A DNA stretch of 64,000 nucleotides from Ursus arctos (lineage: Eukaryota; Chordata; Mammalia; Carnivora; Ursidae). A program made the position numbers and the translations under genes. Positions within the stretch are counted from its first letter, which is position 1. The number at the start of each line of letters is the position of its first letter. The stretch spans positions 46,078,475 to 46,142,474 of the forward strand of contig NW_026622808.1 of NCBI RefSeq assembly GCF_023065955.2, in the 5' to 3' direction. The notes beneath the pieces were generated by a model. It worked only from the letters and a program-made list of their open reading frames with translations. It was not told the DNA's origin and did no database searches. This document shows, in pieces, positions 46,290 through 57,370 of the stretch.

Positions 46290-47860
46290 AGTTCATTCAT
46301 CTGAGCACAGGCTCTGTCCTAGTACTAGACACTGCAGACAATAACAAGCAAAACCAGATACTGTCCCAATTCCTTTGAAGTTTATATTTTAGTGGGGGAG
46401 ACAGATGTTAATCAATAACCAGACAAATGAGAAAAAAAAATACAACTATTTTAAGTGTTATACAGAAGCAGTATATGGTATTAGGAGGAATTAATCATCA
46501 TCAGCTTTCTTAAGCTAAGACCTGAAAGAAAAGTAGACATTAACCAAAGAAGGAGGAGAGGAAGGAGCTTCCAAGAAAGAGGAAAGGGCTGTGTAAATGT
46601 CCTGTGGTAGAAAGAAACATGGTGCAATAGGAGGGAATGGGGGGAAAAAAAAAAGCTGCAAGAGGCTGGGATGATGAAAGCAAGAGGCCAGATATAGCCA
46701 GAAAGGTATGTAGGCTCTAGAACAGTGATTTTCAAACTTGAGTATACACATCATAATCATCTGAAGGACTTGCTAAGACACATTCTGCTAGTCCCCATCC
46801 CCAGAGTTTCTGGTATCTTGGATTTGGGGTGGGAGCCAAGACTTTATATTTGAAAACACGCACCTGAGTGATGTTGATGCATTCTTAGACTATATTTTGA
46901 GAACCACTGCCCAAGACTACACAGCATCTTGTAGGCCAGGGGTTGGATTTCTGATCATGTTCTAAGGAGAACAGAAAACTACTGAAGGATTCTAACCATG
47001 GGAGTGACATGACCCAATTTATATTTTGGGGGGAAAAAAATCACTCTATCAGCAGGGTGGAGAAAACTCTGTAGGGAGGCCAGCATGAGTGGAAGTAGAC
47101 CGGTCAGAAGGTATGTTGAAGTTGTTTAGAAAAGAAATAGTTGTGGCTTGGACTTGGATGATAGCAGTAGAGAGAGTAGTAGATAGATTCAAGAGAGATT
47201 TAGGAGGGCAAAATCAATAGGACTTGGTAATGAATATGAGGGTTAAGGGAGAGAACAGTTCCTTGGCTTCTGCTTGAGCAATGAGACAGCACCACTTTCA
47301 CTGACAGAGACTCTGGATGAGGACCAGGGCTGGAGGAGAAGATCATGAGCTCAGTCTTGGACTTGCTGAGTGTGAGGTCCCTTTGAAGCATTCAAAAGAT
47401 GGCAAGTAGACAGTTAATATATGGGTCTGGAGTTAAGTGGTAAGATCAAGACTGGAGATAAAATTGTGAGTCATCTGAGAATATGTGCGATATGAAACTA
47501 TGGGGGTGGATGAGATCACCAGGGAGAGAACTTAGAATAAAAAGAGGGGAGGGCATAGGACCTCCAACATGTAATGTCTGGGTAGAAGGTGAGCCAACAC
47601 ACAAGAGACAAGGAGTATGAGGACAAAAATCAGAAAGAATTGTGCCCTGGAGCCAAGGGAAGGGAGGCAGCTGTAGGTGATCATGCAAGCTCTGCTCAGA
47701 AGTCAACTAAACTGAAGACTGAGGAATGTCTGTTGGATTTAGGAAGGTAGAAGAGACCATGTTGGGAGCTAATTTGGTGAAGAGAAAGAAAAGAGATGAG
47801 GAGCAGGATATCCTGTCTCCCAGTTTTCATTAAAGGAAATCTCAAGAGTGCAAAGTCCTA
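46290..47860 (-). mobile_element. L2 LINE, 1.6 kb antisense, with reverse-transcriptase remnants
   Basis: On the minus strand, 47446-47706 translates to GDLIHPHSF followed by SDDSQFYLQS, the L2/CR1 reverse-transcriptase region that normally reads GDLI..H..YADDSQ. The YADD catalytic motif is degraded to FSDD. Downstream, 47200-47391 gives LSKSKTELMIFSSSPGPHPE and LSLNPHIHY, the next conserved block. The 3' UTR extends left to about 46290. A MER5A interrupts it at 46722-46908. Dead element. Confidence 0.85.
46722..46908 (+). mobile_element. MER5A, near full length, inside the L2
   Basis: CAGTGATTTTCAAACTTGAG at the left end and TTTTGAGAACCACTG at the right are the terminal inverted repeats. 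Internal 'CCATCCCCAGAGTTTCTGGT' and 'GGGTGGGAGCCAAGAC'. About 187 bp, close to the full family length. Confidence 0.9.
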
Positions 47861-48074
47861 GGTCCTGGTCTTATTTCTCTCATTGGCCAGTGACCTTTGG
47901 AGAATGGGTGATCAAGGAAAGATGTACCAATTAGACCAATGGAAGGTAAAGACAATATAAAGTGAAAGACCACAGAAGTCCTTTAACCTACATGTGGAGT
48001 CTGTCTGAAAGTCTATGTGGGATTTTTTTTCCCCCTGACCCAAATCAGTCCTTGCTCAACAGCAAATTCTAAGT
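47861..48074. other. Unassigned interval
   Basis: Short stretch between the L2 and a MIR; no feature recognised. Confidence 0.4.
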
Positions 48075-48280
48075 TTGAGATTCAAAGCCAGGTGCATGAG
48101 CCAACTTGGCTCTGCAATTTACCATCTGTGTAACCTTGGACAAGATGCTCAACCTCTCTGAGATTCATTTTTAATTCACGGATAAGATAAACATAAGAAT
48201 ATGTACCTTTAAATATGGTTATAAAGGATAAACTGTCCAGTTTATGTGCCTAACTCACATTTAGCAATAAATGCATTGAA
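48075..48280 (+). mobile_element. MIR SINE
   Basis: 'CTTGGCTCTGCAATTTACCA', 'TCTGTGTAACCTTGGACAAG', 'CTCAACCTCTCTGAG', tail TAGCAATAAATGC. Confidence 0.85.
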
Positions 48281-48727
48281 ATAATGACTGCAGTGGGTCA
48301 AGCAAACACAAAGAAGAATAACGAGGGGCAAGCTGACAGATGGCATTGTTTTCCAAAAGTTGTCCTTAAATCCCAAGAATTTGGGCTTTTCTATACTAGC
48401 TCCTTTAAAAAACTTGTAAATCCATTATGCTTTCAAGTTCATTCACTATGGATTGTGTCTTCTTTGATCAATATTGTAATCTTCCAAAAAGGAGCTTGCT
48501 GAAGTTGCTTTTTAAAACTAAATATTCCCAAGTTTTTACTGGTTAGCTTCTATTTAAATAAAAACAAGTAATGAGGTGAGTTACAAAACAAGGAGAATAT
48601 ATATTATGGGAACTGGTTGGCTTTGTTTAGGGTTAGGCAGATTAAACAAACATAAGAAAAAAACCCAAAGCATGGCCTAATATGTTTCCCTAGGAAAAAG
48701 AACCAGAATAGACACTGAAAATGTGTC
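48281..48727. other. Unassigned interval
   Basis: A 72-codon plus frame (48284-48502) shows no recognisable motif. Confidence 0.4.
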
Positions 48728-48815
48728 CCATTCATTCATTCATTCGTTCAACTAATCAGTTCTGAACACTTACTTAGTAATAGGCCCTAGGCTAGGATCA
48801 AACCAAAAGAATGAG
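48728..48815 (-). mobile_element. L2 LINE 3' tip, antisense
   Basis: CCATTCATTCATTCATTCGT, then CTGAACACTTACTTAGTAAT and AGGCCCTAGGCTAGGATCAA. The TTCA repeats are the L2 terminal repeat read in reverse. Confidence 0.75.
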
Positions 48816-49084
48816 ACTTTGTTGTTTTTCAACTCTCATCCTGCCAGATACAGCACTGACTCACTGTTTACAGTAGAAGTAGAGTCAACAGATTGGATGC
48901 CAAAGAGAAGAGGTGTGATTTATGCATGTATTTTCTGCAATTTGGTACAAGGAGACCATAAAATTAATGCATGGAGATTTTCACATCAAGTTCACCAGCC
49001 ACCTAATGCCAAGCTAACGGCAATAGAAAAGTCATTCAGAAAAATTTCTCCAACCTGTAGCATCACTAATTAACTCATGAGAAT
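48816..49084. other. Unassigned interval
   Basis: No feature recognised in this short stretch. Confidence 0.4.
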
Positions 49085-49325
49085 ACTAGTAGTAATGATG
49101 ATGATGATGTAAACCTTTACCTTTAGTATTTGAAAGCCGTGTACATGCATTAATGTGTGTTATCTCTTTTACCCTGGTAAAAACCTCATGAAAAGGACAC
49201 TATTAACATCCCCATTTTATAGACAAGGAAACTAAAGCTAGCATAGATTAAGAAATTCGCCCAAGTTCACAAATTTAAGTGGCAGATCTGAGACCTAAAA
49301 GCATGCACTCTATGATATAACTCCC
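49085..49325 (-). mobile_element. MIR SINE, antisense, near full length
   Basis: 'CATCCCCATTTTATAGACAA', 'GGAAACTAAAGCTAGCATAG', 'TTCGCCCAAGTTCACAAATT', 'TTAAGTGGCAGATCTGAGAC'. Confidence 0.85.
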
Positions 49326-50159
49326 CTTTCAAAATTAACTTACTTTGGGGCCCAACGTTTAAAAACTTGCTCTGAATTTTAAAAATTCTACACCTGTGTA
49401 CCTTGTCCACTGACTCTTTGAATGTCATAATGCCCCTACAAATCAAGTGTGAAACTACCTTTTCCCTCCCTAGCATTATTATTATGTTTTTTAGCTGCTC
49501 TGCAAAGCAGCATGGGTACCCAGCTCATTTTTCATCTTCCAAAACTAGTCTTGCCTATCGCCTCTCCAAGCAGGGGAGCCCCATCTAATTGGCCCTCAAG
49601 AGCTTTCTGCAAATTAATCATCCTGGATCCTGAAGCTCAGCAAAAAGTTTCTCATTCTACCCTGAGTGCAACAACTATTTCTGGCTCCAAAAGAATGTTT
49701 TCACTCACTGCCACAAAAGGCCTGTGAGAATAGCCAAGAGGAAATGGCAGGACTGTTCTTAACTGTGAGGTCATCTAGGGCTGGTGGCCCAGAGACCTAA
49801 GGAAAGAGAATATTCTTTCTTTGGGGTAAGATTGTCTAGCTCTAAACTTGTTGTTTTATTGTACCCATTGTTATTTCAAGGACAGTCTCATCTCCCAAAG
49901 GAGCTTTTTTTTTTTTTTTTTGGCCATTTAGGAGTCATTTGGAATTTTCACTGAGATACAACCCTCTTTAGCTAAGCATTGGATTCCTGCACTATTTGGG
50001 GGGTAACATCTTTAATAAAAGAGCTAATCATTTCATGCCTCGGGCCTATATGCTTTGTGAAGTTCTGAACACCAGTAAAAGCACAAAGATCCTACTTTCT
50101 GTTCAGCATAGGTTGTAGTGAGTGCATTTACCCCAAGGATATCCTTGGTTTAAAGGTGA
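49326..50159. other. Unassigned interval
   Basis: A T-run lies at about 49904-49921. The frame from about 49449 starts with a hydrophobic stretch (PSLALLLCFLAAL) but lacks any further domain. Confidence 0.45.
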
Positions 50160-50310
50160 ATAAACTTTTCAAAGCATTTATTTTATGCCAGCCTCTATGC
50201 CAAAAAGTCATAAATACTATTGCTCTTGTATTCCTTATAAGATCTCTTGGATATGAGAATTCTTATTTTCATTTGACCACTGAGAACATGGTTAAGCAAC
50301 TTGCTCAAAA
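50160..50310 (-). mobile_element. MIR SINE, antisense
   Basis: AGCATTTATTTTATGCCAGC, then TTCCTTATAAGATCTC and ACATGGTTAAGCAACTTGCT. Confidence 0.65.
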
Positions 50311-50314
50311 TGTT

Positions 50315-50405
50315 TGTACTGTCTGAAGTTGGGTGATGGGTACATGAGAGTTTATTGTACTACTTTCACTAATTTTATGTTTAATATTTTTCAAAATATA
50401 ATGTT
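50315..50405 (+). mobile_element. L1M 3' terminal fragment
   Basis: GAAGTTGGGTGATGGGTACA, then TTATTGTACTACTTTCACTA and AATATTTTTCAAAATATAAT is the L1M 3' terminus. Confidence 0.6.
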
Positions 50406-52370
50406 ATCATTGCTGTTGCTCTTACATTCACTTTCCCAAGCCTGTGGTTTCAAACCCACGTCTATTAAGCCTGCGAAGCCCAAGCTCTTAAATATAGCCA
50501 TACTGTGTACTATTGCCCAGTTGAAAATGTTAGCCAATGTTTACGTGATGCCAAAACAACCTCCTAGAAAACCCAAACCCAAACCAAAGTGAGTTAGTCT
50601 TTTTCCTGTACTTCGGCAGCGGGCAGCCATTCTAAAGTGACGCTTGGATAGAAATTCCTGAGTGTATCACATTACTCAAAGCATTTCCTAGGTGAAAATG
50701 ACGGAGTGTTCTCAGACCAATCAAAACTGCATGCCCACCATGGATCAGCTTTATTCATTGATTTTTGCATTCCATTTGTGGAATAAGCAACCCCTTCGTA
50801 ACAGATATTGCAGGCCCAAAAGAGCAAACATGACATCTGGCTGCAGCCCCAGCATAAAATGTGTTGGTTATTTATCCCTCATGATAGGACCTCATCTCAA
50901 ATGATGATCAGGGGATCTTTGAGACTGAGTCTAGATGATTCTTTTATTAGACCCTTAACAGCAATACACAACTCCTGTTTCCATAACCAATCACTATTGA
51001 TTTTATGGCTTCATTCTTTTGTTGCTTAAAGTAACATGAAAACCTATTTGTTTTGTTTAAGTAAACATGGTAAGTTTATTTTTTTCTTGGTAGACTTTTA
51101 TAAACCCCTGCAATACATTCTGTCATCCTCAGATACCGGGAAATGAGGCCTGAGATTTACTGACACCAATTCTCCAACCACATTTATGAACAATTTCTAG
51201 CCTCAACTGTTACAGACTTTACTCACATGCCTTGCTATTTCATTATGTCCTTGAGGAAACAAGATTCCTCCCTCTTACCGAAGTTTGGTTTAAGTGGACC
51301 TCAGACTTGCCTGAGGAATCGTTTCTGGAGAAGCATGGAGTTCTGGGAAGCATCACCATCTGTCAGGGGGTGGGGGAAGCATTTTTTAGTTTGTAAAGAG
51401 AAGAAAAAGAAACTTCATTGAGCTTAAGAACATAAACTGGGGGAAAAAAGGCTATTGGGTTGTGTCTTTACTTATCACTACAATGGTTTATTCAGATAAA
51501 TCTCAGGGGAGACCCCTCTGATGCTGTGGTTTCTAAACATGAGGAAAACATTTGATCCACTGAAAACGCTGATAAAAAAGTCATATAAGAGCCATTTTCT
51601 TGGTCTAGTCTATTATTCTGTAAACATCCATATCTGATATAAGTCATTTAAACACTGCAAAAAATATTTAAGGACCTATTTACCTCTTGTTAAAATTGAT
51701 GACTAAAAATTGATGCATTTGAGCAAACTTTATCTTGGCACCAGGAAGGTAAGATCAAAAGGTGAACAAAGGTTCACCCCAATTCCATGCCCATCCCACC
51801 CCCTGACTCCCAGTCCTAGTGAATTTAAGGAAACATGTCCTTTGCAATTCTCGGACTTGATGCTTAATCTAGGAGTTTTTATGCCTCTCAACTCTACACC
51901 CCTCTTATAAATATTTGACAACATAACCAACCCACATACACAACTGGAAAAATATTAACATGATGATCTCACTATAATATAAAGGAGAAATAAAGAAATA
52001 AGGACTAATAATAATATAAATTAACACATTTTCAAATATAAATGCTTAGGCACAATTATGCTAAAGACATACTGATGCTTCATCTACTTATATCAAATCA
52101 TTTTTGATTTGAGAAGTTAGAGTACTCACAGAATGTGTCTATTCTTTCCCTTTCCATTGAACACTTTGAAACGAGAACTAAATAAGAACATTCACATACA
52201 CAAGCATAGAATTCCCATGAATGTGACAGCTACAAACTCAAACTGAAACTCAATCCCAAATTTTCACAAGTGGTATTGTCATTGGTGATATGATTTTCTG
52301 AAATGGTGAACAATGCTTGGAAAAACTCTGAAGGTAATTCAACCTACTCTGTGTCGTTGCAATCTTGGAA
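50406..52370. other. Unique interval of 2.0 kb, no feature recognised
   Basis: No interspersed repeat was recognised; frames reach 73 codons. Confidence 0.45.
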
Positions 52371-52371
52371 A

Positions 52372-52373
<2 letters not shown>

Positions 52374-52415
<42 letters not shown>

Positions 52416-52462
52416 CCTACCTACCTACCTACCTATCCATCTATCTATCATCTATCATCTGT
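52374..52462 (+). repeat. Compound (CTAT)n(CTAC)n(CTAT)n microsatellite
   Basis: About 11 CTAT units, five CTAC units, then CTAT/CATCTAT variants. Accounts for the Tyr/Leu/Ser-rich frame crossing it. A likely polymorphic locus. Confidence 0.95.
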
Positions 52463-52584
52463 CTAGTCTGGGTTCTACCTAAGATAATCATAGGCAGGTT
52501 TTTCAACCAAATGAATGTCTGGCAGGATATCTGGAAGTCATACAGGACTCAAGAACATCCTCTATTTTGTGTGTCCATCTCACA

Positions 52585-52722
52585 CATTACAGGATGCCTA
52601 GCACGCCCAGACTCCACCCACTAAATACCAGTAGCATCCCCTGACTTGTGACAATCTAAATCATCCACACAAATTTCCAAAAAGCCTCCTGGTGGCTGTG
52701 CTACCTTTGAGAACCAATGTCT
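52585..52722 (-). mobile_element. MER20, antisense, partial
   Basis: CACCCACTAAATACCAGTAG, CATCCCCTGACTTGTGACAA, AAGCCTCCTGGTGGC, ending TTTGAGAACCAATG. Confidence 0.7.
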
Positions 52723-54194
52723 AATGACACCAATGCTTTCTTGCATAATTCATACTGTAGTTCCCACAAGGGATGGCCTATTCTCGACTTCTTCCTAGAT
52801 ATATCTTTCATCCCTTTTAGAACTCAGTAAATTCATCCCCTCATCTTAAAACTGACCTGCCACTAACTGCTCCAGCTGAACCAGATCTCTACTGCTTCCG
52901 AATTCCTGCTACATCGATTATTTCTGGGATACACATCCATGAGTGATTATCTGCTAGCCCATGCTGATTTTCAAAATTCAAAAATTTCATATGAATATGT
53001 CTTATCCCTCTAAATCAACTGTATATTCTTTAAAAGCAATCTTTTCTGTATTTCTGTTAACAGTTCTGTAGAGGCATTTGTGGACTGAGACTGAGTTAAT
53101 AAAGCTAAAATTCTCAACAAGTGGATTTTATACTTTTTGGATTTGTGAAAATGCGAACTTGGAGCAATCCAGACTATAACTCAAACTTCCAAATCTTTAT
53201 TCACCTGAATGTTATTCCCATAGTACAAATTCCCCCCAATTTCTATTCCCAGGGCCTGGCACTCTTTCTCATTTCAAACTTATTTCTGTAGTTCTCAGAA
53301 ACCAATCCATCAACTTCCTCTAAACCAATATATCCCAAATCATAGTCTGTGTGTACTGCTTGTGTCAAAATCAACCAAAGATACTTGTTAAAAACAAAAT
53401 AAGACAGACAAAACGAAAAACCAATACTGGGTGCTGTTTCCTGGAATCTGTGCTTTGAGAAACACTGCTCTGTATAATATAAGCTAATTCCTTATCATGA
53501 AACCATTCATCCATGTTTCTTGGATGAATGTAAATAGGACTTTTGTATTAAATAGGAATCCAGTCAAAATGGTAAGGCAGCCTCCAAGTCCAACTTAAAA
53601 ATCATACAGATCATAGATCTCATGAAAACCAAAGTCAAAGAGTGGAATCATTTTGGCAGTTGACTTTTAGTGGTACCGTCTACTTTGTTTCATGGTTTCA
53701 CCGTTTGGCATTTGCTCATTATTCCATCAATGTTTTGCCTATGTGATGCATCATTTTGCTAGTCAAAATCTATATTTCATTCTCCAATGTACCCAAGTAC
53801 ATACATTTGAAAAAAAATTCATGTCGAAGTCCTTCAGGAGACAATTTCCCAGGGGGAAAAATCAAGAATGGGTAATTCCCTGCAATGCATTCTTCTGCTG
53901 AATTGGAGACTCCAAGGAGGGCACTGACTGTATCTCCTATTTACTCCTACCCCTCTTTTTGTTGTTTGACCCTGACACATATTGGATAAAGAAACATTCA
54001 TATAAAACTATATTGACCAAAATATATATATAAACATATAAATATACATAAATATATACATACATAGACTAGAACATTCAAAATTAACGACAATGATAAT
54101 TCCCTCGTTTGGCAAATATTCCCACTGTGTGGATTTAGCTCCATGGGGATACTTCCATTGATTACAAGAAGTTAAACCTTCTAATAACCACAAC
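52723..54194. other. Mostly unassigned; possible Charlie MITE at 53325-53470
   Basis: CCCAAATCATAGTCTGTGTG through GGAATCTGTGCTTTGAGAAA and CACTG suggests a degraded hAT MITE. An AT-rich TATATA/TACATA tract lies at 54018-54065. Confidence 0.35.
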
Positions 54195-54640
54195 AGCTAC
54201 AGTTATGGAGTATTTAATCTCTGCCAGGCACTGTGTTGAGAGTTTCACAGATATTATCTCATTTAATTCTTATAGCCACCCAAGGAGGCAGGTACCACTT
54301 TTCTCATTTCTGGAGTTAAGAAAACTAAAGCTTAACGGGGCGCCTGTGTGGCACAGCGGTTAAGCGTCTGCCTTCAGCTCAGGGCGTGATCCCGGTATTA
54401 TGGGATCGAGCCCCACATCAGGCTCCTCCGCTAGGAGCCTGCTTCTTCCTCTCCCACTCCCCCTGCTTGTGTTCCCTCTCTCGCTGGCTGTCTCTATCTC
54501 TGTCAAATAAATAAATAAAATCTTAAAAAAAAAAAAAAGAAAACTAAAGCTTAGAGAAGTAAAGTATCTTTCCACTTATAAGCATCAGCAGAAGAATTCC
54601 AGGCTGGCTCTGCCTACCTTCAAATTCTGTAATCTGAATT
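54195..54640 (-). mobile_element. MIR, antisense, split by a young Can-SINE
   Basis: Left: 'CTGCCAGGCACTGTGTTGAG', 'TCATTTAATTCTTATAGCCA'. Right after the SINE: 'TTAGAGAAGTAAAGTATCTT' and 'AGGCTGGCTCTGCC'. The two parts are continuous once the SINE and one duplication copy are set aside. Confidence 0.85.
54335..54536 (+). mobile_element. Young Can-SINE with 17-bp perfect target-site duplication
   Basis: Starts near CGGGGCGCCTGTGTGGCACA, then GCGGTTAAGCGTCTGCCTTC, GGCTCCTCCGCTAGGAGCCT and a tail AAATAAATAAATAAAATCTT plus poly(A). Duplication AAGAAAACTAAAGCTTA at 54318-54334 and 54537-54553 has no mismatch. The most recent-looking SINE here and the main clue to a bear-like lineage. Confidence 0.96.
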
Positions 54641-55654
54641 CCCCCGTTCTTTTGGTCTGTGTTGGGGTGATAGGAGATGTGGATGCAATAAAAGACTGTG
54701 ATCAGAAAGCTGGAGGTCACAGGGAAAAACAGGGTGAAGCACCAAGGAGTTCATAATAATGGTACACCTGATGGTTCAGAGCCAGAAGTGGTGATGGAAG
54801 GTGGCAACGGAGGTGTGGGGTTGAGTGGAAAGTGGAATAGATCAAATAAGAGAGGGTACTCTGGGGATGGATGCCGAGGAGGAGGCAGCACTGTGCCCCC
54901 CCAACACACAGGTGGGGTGGAAACCCCTGGGGAGGAAACAGAGTATATGACTCAGGAGCTTTTAAGTGATCCAGCTGGAAGCAAACAACACAAGGAGAAC
55001 CCACACAGATGCCTACACTGATGCCTCATGAGTTTCCTGCAAGCAACTCAAATGCACCTCACGCAAGCCAGTTGCCTGTGTTTTCTAGCTCAGCCAACCA
55101 TACCCTGTGAGTCATGCCCTGGCCCCTCACATCTGTTCTTAGCTGGTTGTTTGCAGCTACCCAAAAGGAAGGCAGATGAAAGATGAAATTACCTATATGG
55201 GTTTCATTGCAGGCTGGGCCAACTGCAAGCACTGATAGATTAACCTAGAATTCAGGCTCAGTTTGGAGAGTCACCAAGAAGTGGATTACAGCCACAGAGA
55301 GTTTATGTGACCCAGCCAGCACCACATGCAGGTAGATCTGGAACTTAGGCCTTGGCTAATGTTCCATGGAACATTCACTTTGTGGTCCTTGTCCCTTCCC
55401 TGAGTCTAGAGAGCCATTGATGCCATTTCTTCTCCCTGCTTCCTCCTTGTGAAGATGGGGCCTTCAGCTCACTCCTCAATGCTGCTTGTTGGAGAAAAAA
55501 GAGTGGGACACTCAGTGGGTGTATCAGGAGTGAGGAGGAGCATGCCTCTGTCAAGCTCTGTGCGACAAGGTACATCCCTCACTCACCAAAAAGTGACACA
55601 TGTCCTCTAGCAAAACTCTCCAATTCAAATTTAACACAAAATGAATTTAAGTGC
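54641..55654. other. Mostly unassigned interval
   Basis: A weak antisense MIR resemblance at 55255-55365. Overlapping frames of 95 and 107 codons at 54698-55021 are G-rich by composition and not recognised. Confidence 0.4.
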
Positions 55655-55795
55655 TTAGAGAAAATGTACCATGCCTATATGGCAGGCCCAGTACTAGATA
55701 TTTTATATGGAATCATTGTGTGTAACGATGATCACAACAACCCTGTGAGGTTGGCACTATAGCCCGTTTAGAGATGAGAGAACTAAGGCAGAGCA
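55655..55795 (-). mobile_element. MIR SINE, antisense
   Basis: 'TATGGCAGGCCCAGTACTAG', 'CAACAACCCTGTGAGGTTGG', 'GTTTAGAGATGAGAGAACTA'. Confidence 0.75.
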
Positions 55796-56289
55796 GGGAT
55801 AAATACATTCAGTTCTGCTCTAATGTTTGTTTGTTCGAACATAATTGATATTTTAGGAAACAATTTGAACCTAATGTGAATTTGTGATTTTTGTGTTTGC
55901 TCATGCTTATTTGTCACTGTCACACACATTGGGTAGATGCAGAAACTGCACTTGGCTGAACTGGGCCCCATGGAAATACACAAAACACAAATATGAACAT
56001 CCACCATCCACCTCAGGTCACCAATGGTATTTTGAGCCACATCATCCCCATCTGGTACTACAACTTTCTGTCCCATTTCAGATAACCTGGCTTCCACCAC
56101 TTCACAAATGCCCACAAGCTGCAACCCTTCCCACACCCATTTCCACAAGCAAACTTGAGATCTTTTTCAAGGTTAAGTGCAATGTTTATTGTCATATTTA
56201 TGTATTTCCCAGGTATTTAACAAGTGTAAACTACTGTTTAGATTCCTAAACACTGGCAGTTTTTTGTGTTTTGTGTCCCTAGTCTCATT
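55796..56289. other. Unassigned interval with two opposed 121-codon frames
   Basis: Frames 55783-56148 (minus) and 55884-56249 (plus) overlap. Neither shows a known motif, so at least one must be chance and probably both are. Confidence 0.45.
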
Positions 56290-56475
56290 TACCCAATAAA
56301 CTCCATGGTTTTTATTACCCAGTTTTGCAAAGCATAGTGATTTTCAGAAACACATATGTTGTGTTATAGCATTATTATTTGTAACTTGCCCAAGGTCTCA
56401 CGGCCAGGTAGTGGCCCAGCAGAGATTCAAACACAATATGCTAAGAGACCCAACCTAGCTTCTTAACCCCTATAT
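56290..56475 (-). mobile_element. MIR SINE, antisense
   Basis: 'TAACTTGCCCAAGGTCTCAC', 'GGCCAGGTAGTGGCCCAGCA', 'GAGATTCAAACACAATATGC', ending TTCTTAACCCC. Confidence 0.75.
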
Positions 56476-56509
56476 TTTTCTGCTTTGACATACATCATCT
56501 GTTCTCATC

Positions 56510-56650
56510 TTCACTGAAGGCTTATGAGGATCTTTTGATTCACATTCTTAACTTGGAGAAATTGAGATTCAGGAAGTAACTCACCCAAGGAAAGTTTGAA
56601 CAAGTTAACCATAAGGGATAATTCTGAAATTCACACTCAGATATGTTTTC
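56510..56650 (-). mobile_element. MIR SINE, antisense, degraded
   Basis: 'GGAGAAATTGAGATTCAGGA' then 'AGTAACTCACCCAAGGAAAG' is the MIR tRNA-proximal block in reverse. Confidence 0.55.
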
Positions 56651-56748
56651 CTCAAAGTATTTACCTAGGTCAGGATTCCAGCAGAGTGTACTAATGGTAA
56701 GAGGTAATGGTGAAGGGGTAACATCACAGGTCTAAACAGGTCTTCACA

Positions 56749-56851
56749 GGGGTTCTTGGGTGGCACAGTGGCTGGGTGTCCAACCCTTGATCTCAGCTCA
56801 GGTCTTGATCTCAGGGTCATGAGTTTGGGCCCCACGATAGATGGATGGATG

Positions 56852-56882
<31 letters not shown>

Positions 56883-56884
56883 GA
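56749..56884 (+). mobile_element. Old Can-SINE ending in a (GATG)n(GATA)n microsatellite
   Basis: GGGGTTCTTGGGTGGCACAG, then CCAACCCTTGATCTCAGCTC and GATCTCAGGGTCATGAG. The CT-rich body and A-rich tail are missing after GGGCCCCACG; GATGGATG then about eight GATA units (56836-56884) follow directly. Confidence 0.75.
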
Positions 56885-57004
56885 TAAACAGCTCATCACT
56901 GGTAGCTCACTAATGCTACTCTCTTGACTAGGTGAAAATAGGTCCTCAAAATTTGAACCGTGATCTGAACTATGTATCTAATCACTGCCTTTTGTTGGTG
57001 TTCT

Positions 57005-57370
57005 TCTTCTTTTGTTCATTCGTCCCTTCAACTATTAATTGAGTAGTATAATGTTCCCTCCATCTGAAATGCTCAATTCCAATACCTAACCTTTAGGTCT
57101 TACCTTAGATATCACCCCTGAGGGCTGCCTTCCATAATCTATGCCCCACCAAACCAGATAAGTTCCTTCACTGATAGCATTCTTTGTCAATCCTCCCCAG
57201 TACTTACTACTAACAAGGACGGCATGATTATTGGGAAAGAGATCTTTGATCATCTGCCCCCCATGTGATGGTAAGTCCAATGAAAGCAAACCATGTTTGT
57301 CTTTTTTTCACAATACAAACAGCACCCAGTGCCAAACTACCAACATAGTAGGAGCTCAATAAATATTTGA
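57005..57370 (+). mobile_element. L2 LINE 3' end, about 365 bp
   Basis: TTAGGTCTTACCTTAGATAT, GGCTGCCTTCC, CCAGTACTTACTACTAACAA, ACCCAGTGCCAAACTACC, ending GAGCTCAATAAATATTTGAC. Confidence 0.8.

Noticed and set aside
48728..48755. TTCA repeats as a microsatellite or CRISPR-like array
   Set aside because: Only a few TTCA/TTCG units, explained by the terminal repeat of an antisense L2.
49449..49727. 92-codon frame beginning with a signal-peptide-like run (PSLALLLCFLAAL)
   Set aside because: It starts from a non-ATG codon, has no domain after the hydrophobic run, no promoter or splice context, and overlaps another frame. A hydrophobic run alone is common by chance in T-rich DNA.
52313..52624. 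103-codon frame with (YLSI)n
   Set aside because: Translation of the CTAT/CTAC microsatellite.
54698..55021. 107-codon Gly-rich plus-strand frame
   Set aside because: The glycines come from a locally G-rich stretch (GGTGG, GGAGG). No collagen-like or RNA-binding repeat pattern is present.
55783..56249. Two overlapping 121-codon frames on opposite strands
   Set aside because: Neither has a known motif, and part of the minus frame runs into an antisense MIR. Opposed frames of equal length suggest a shared lack of stop-rich composition, not coding.
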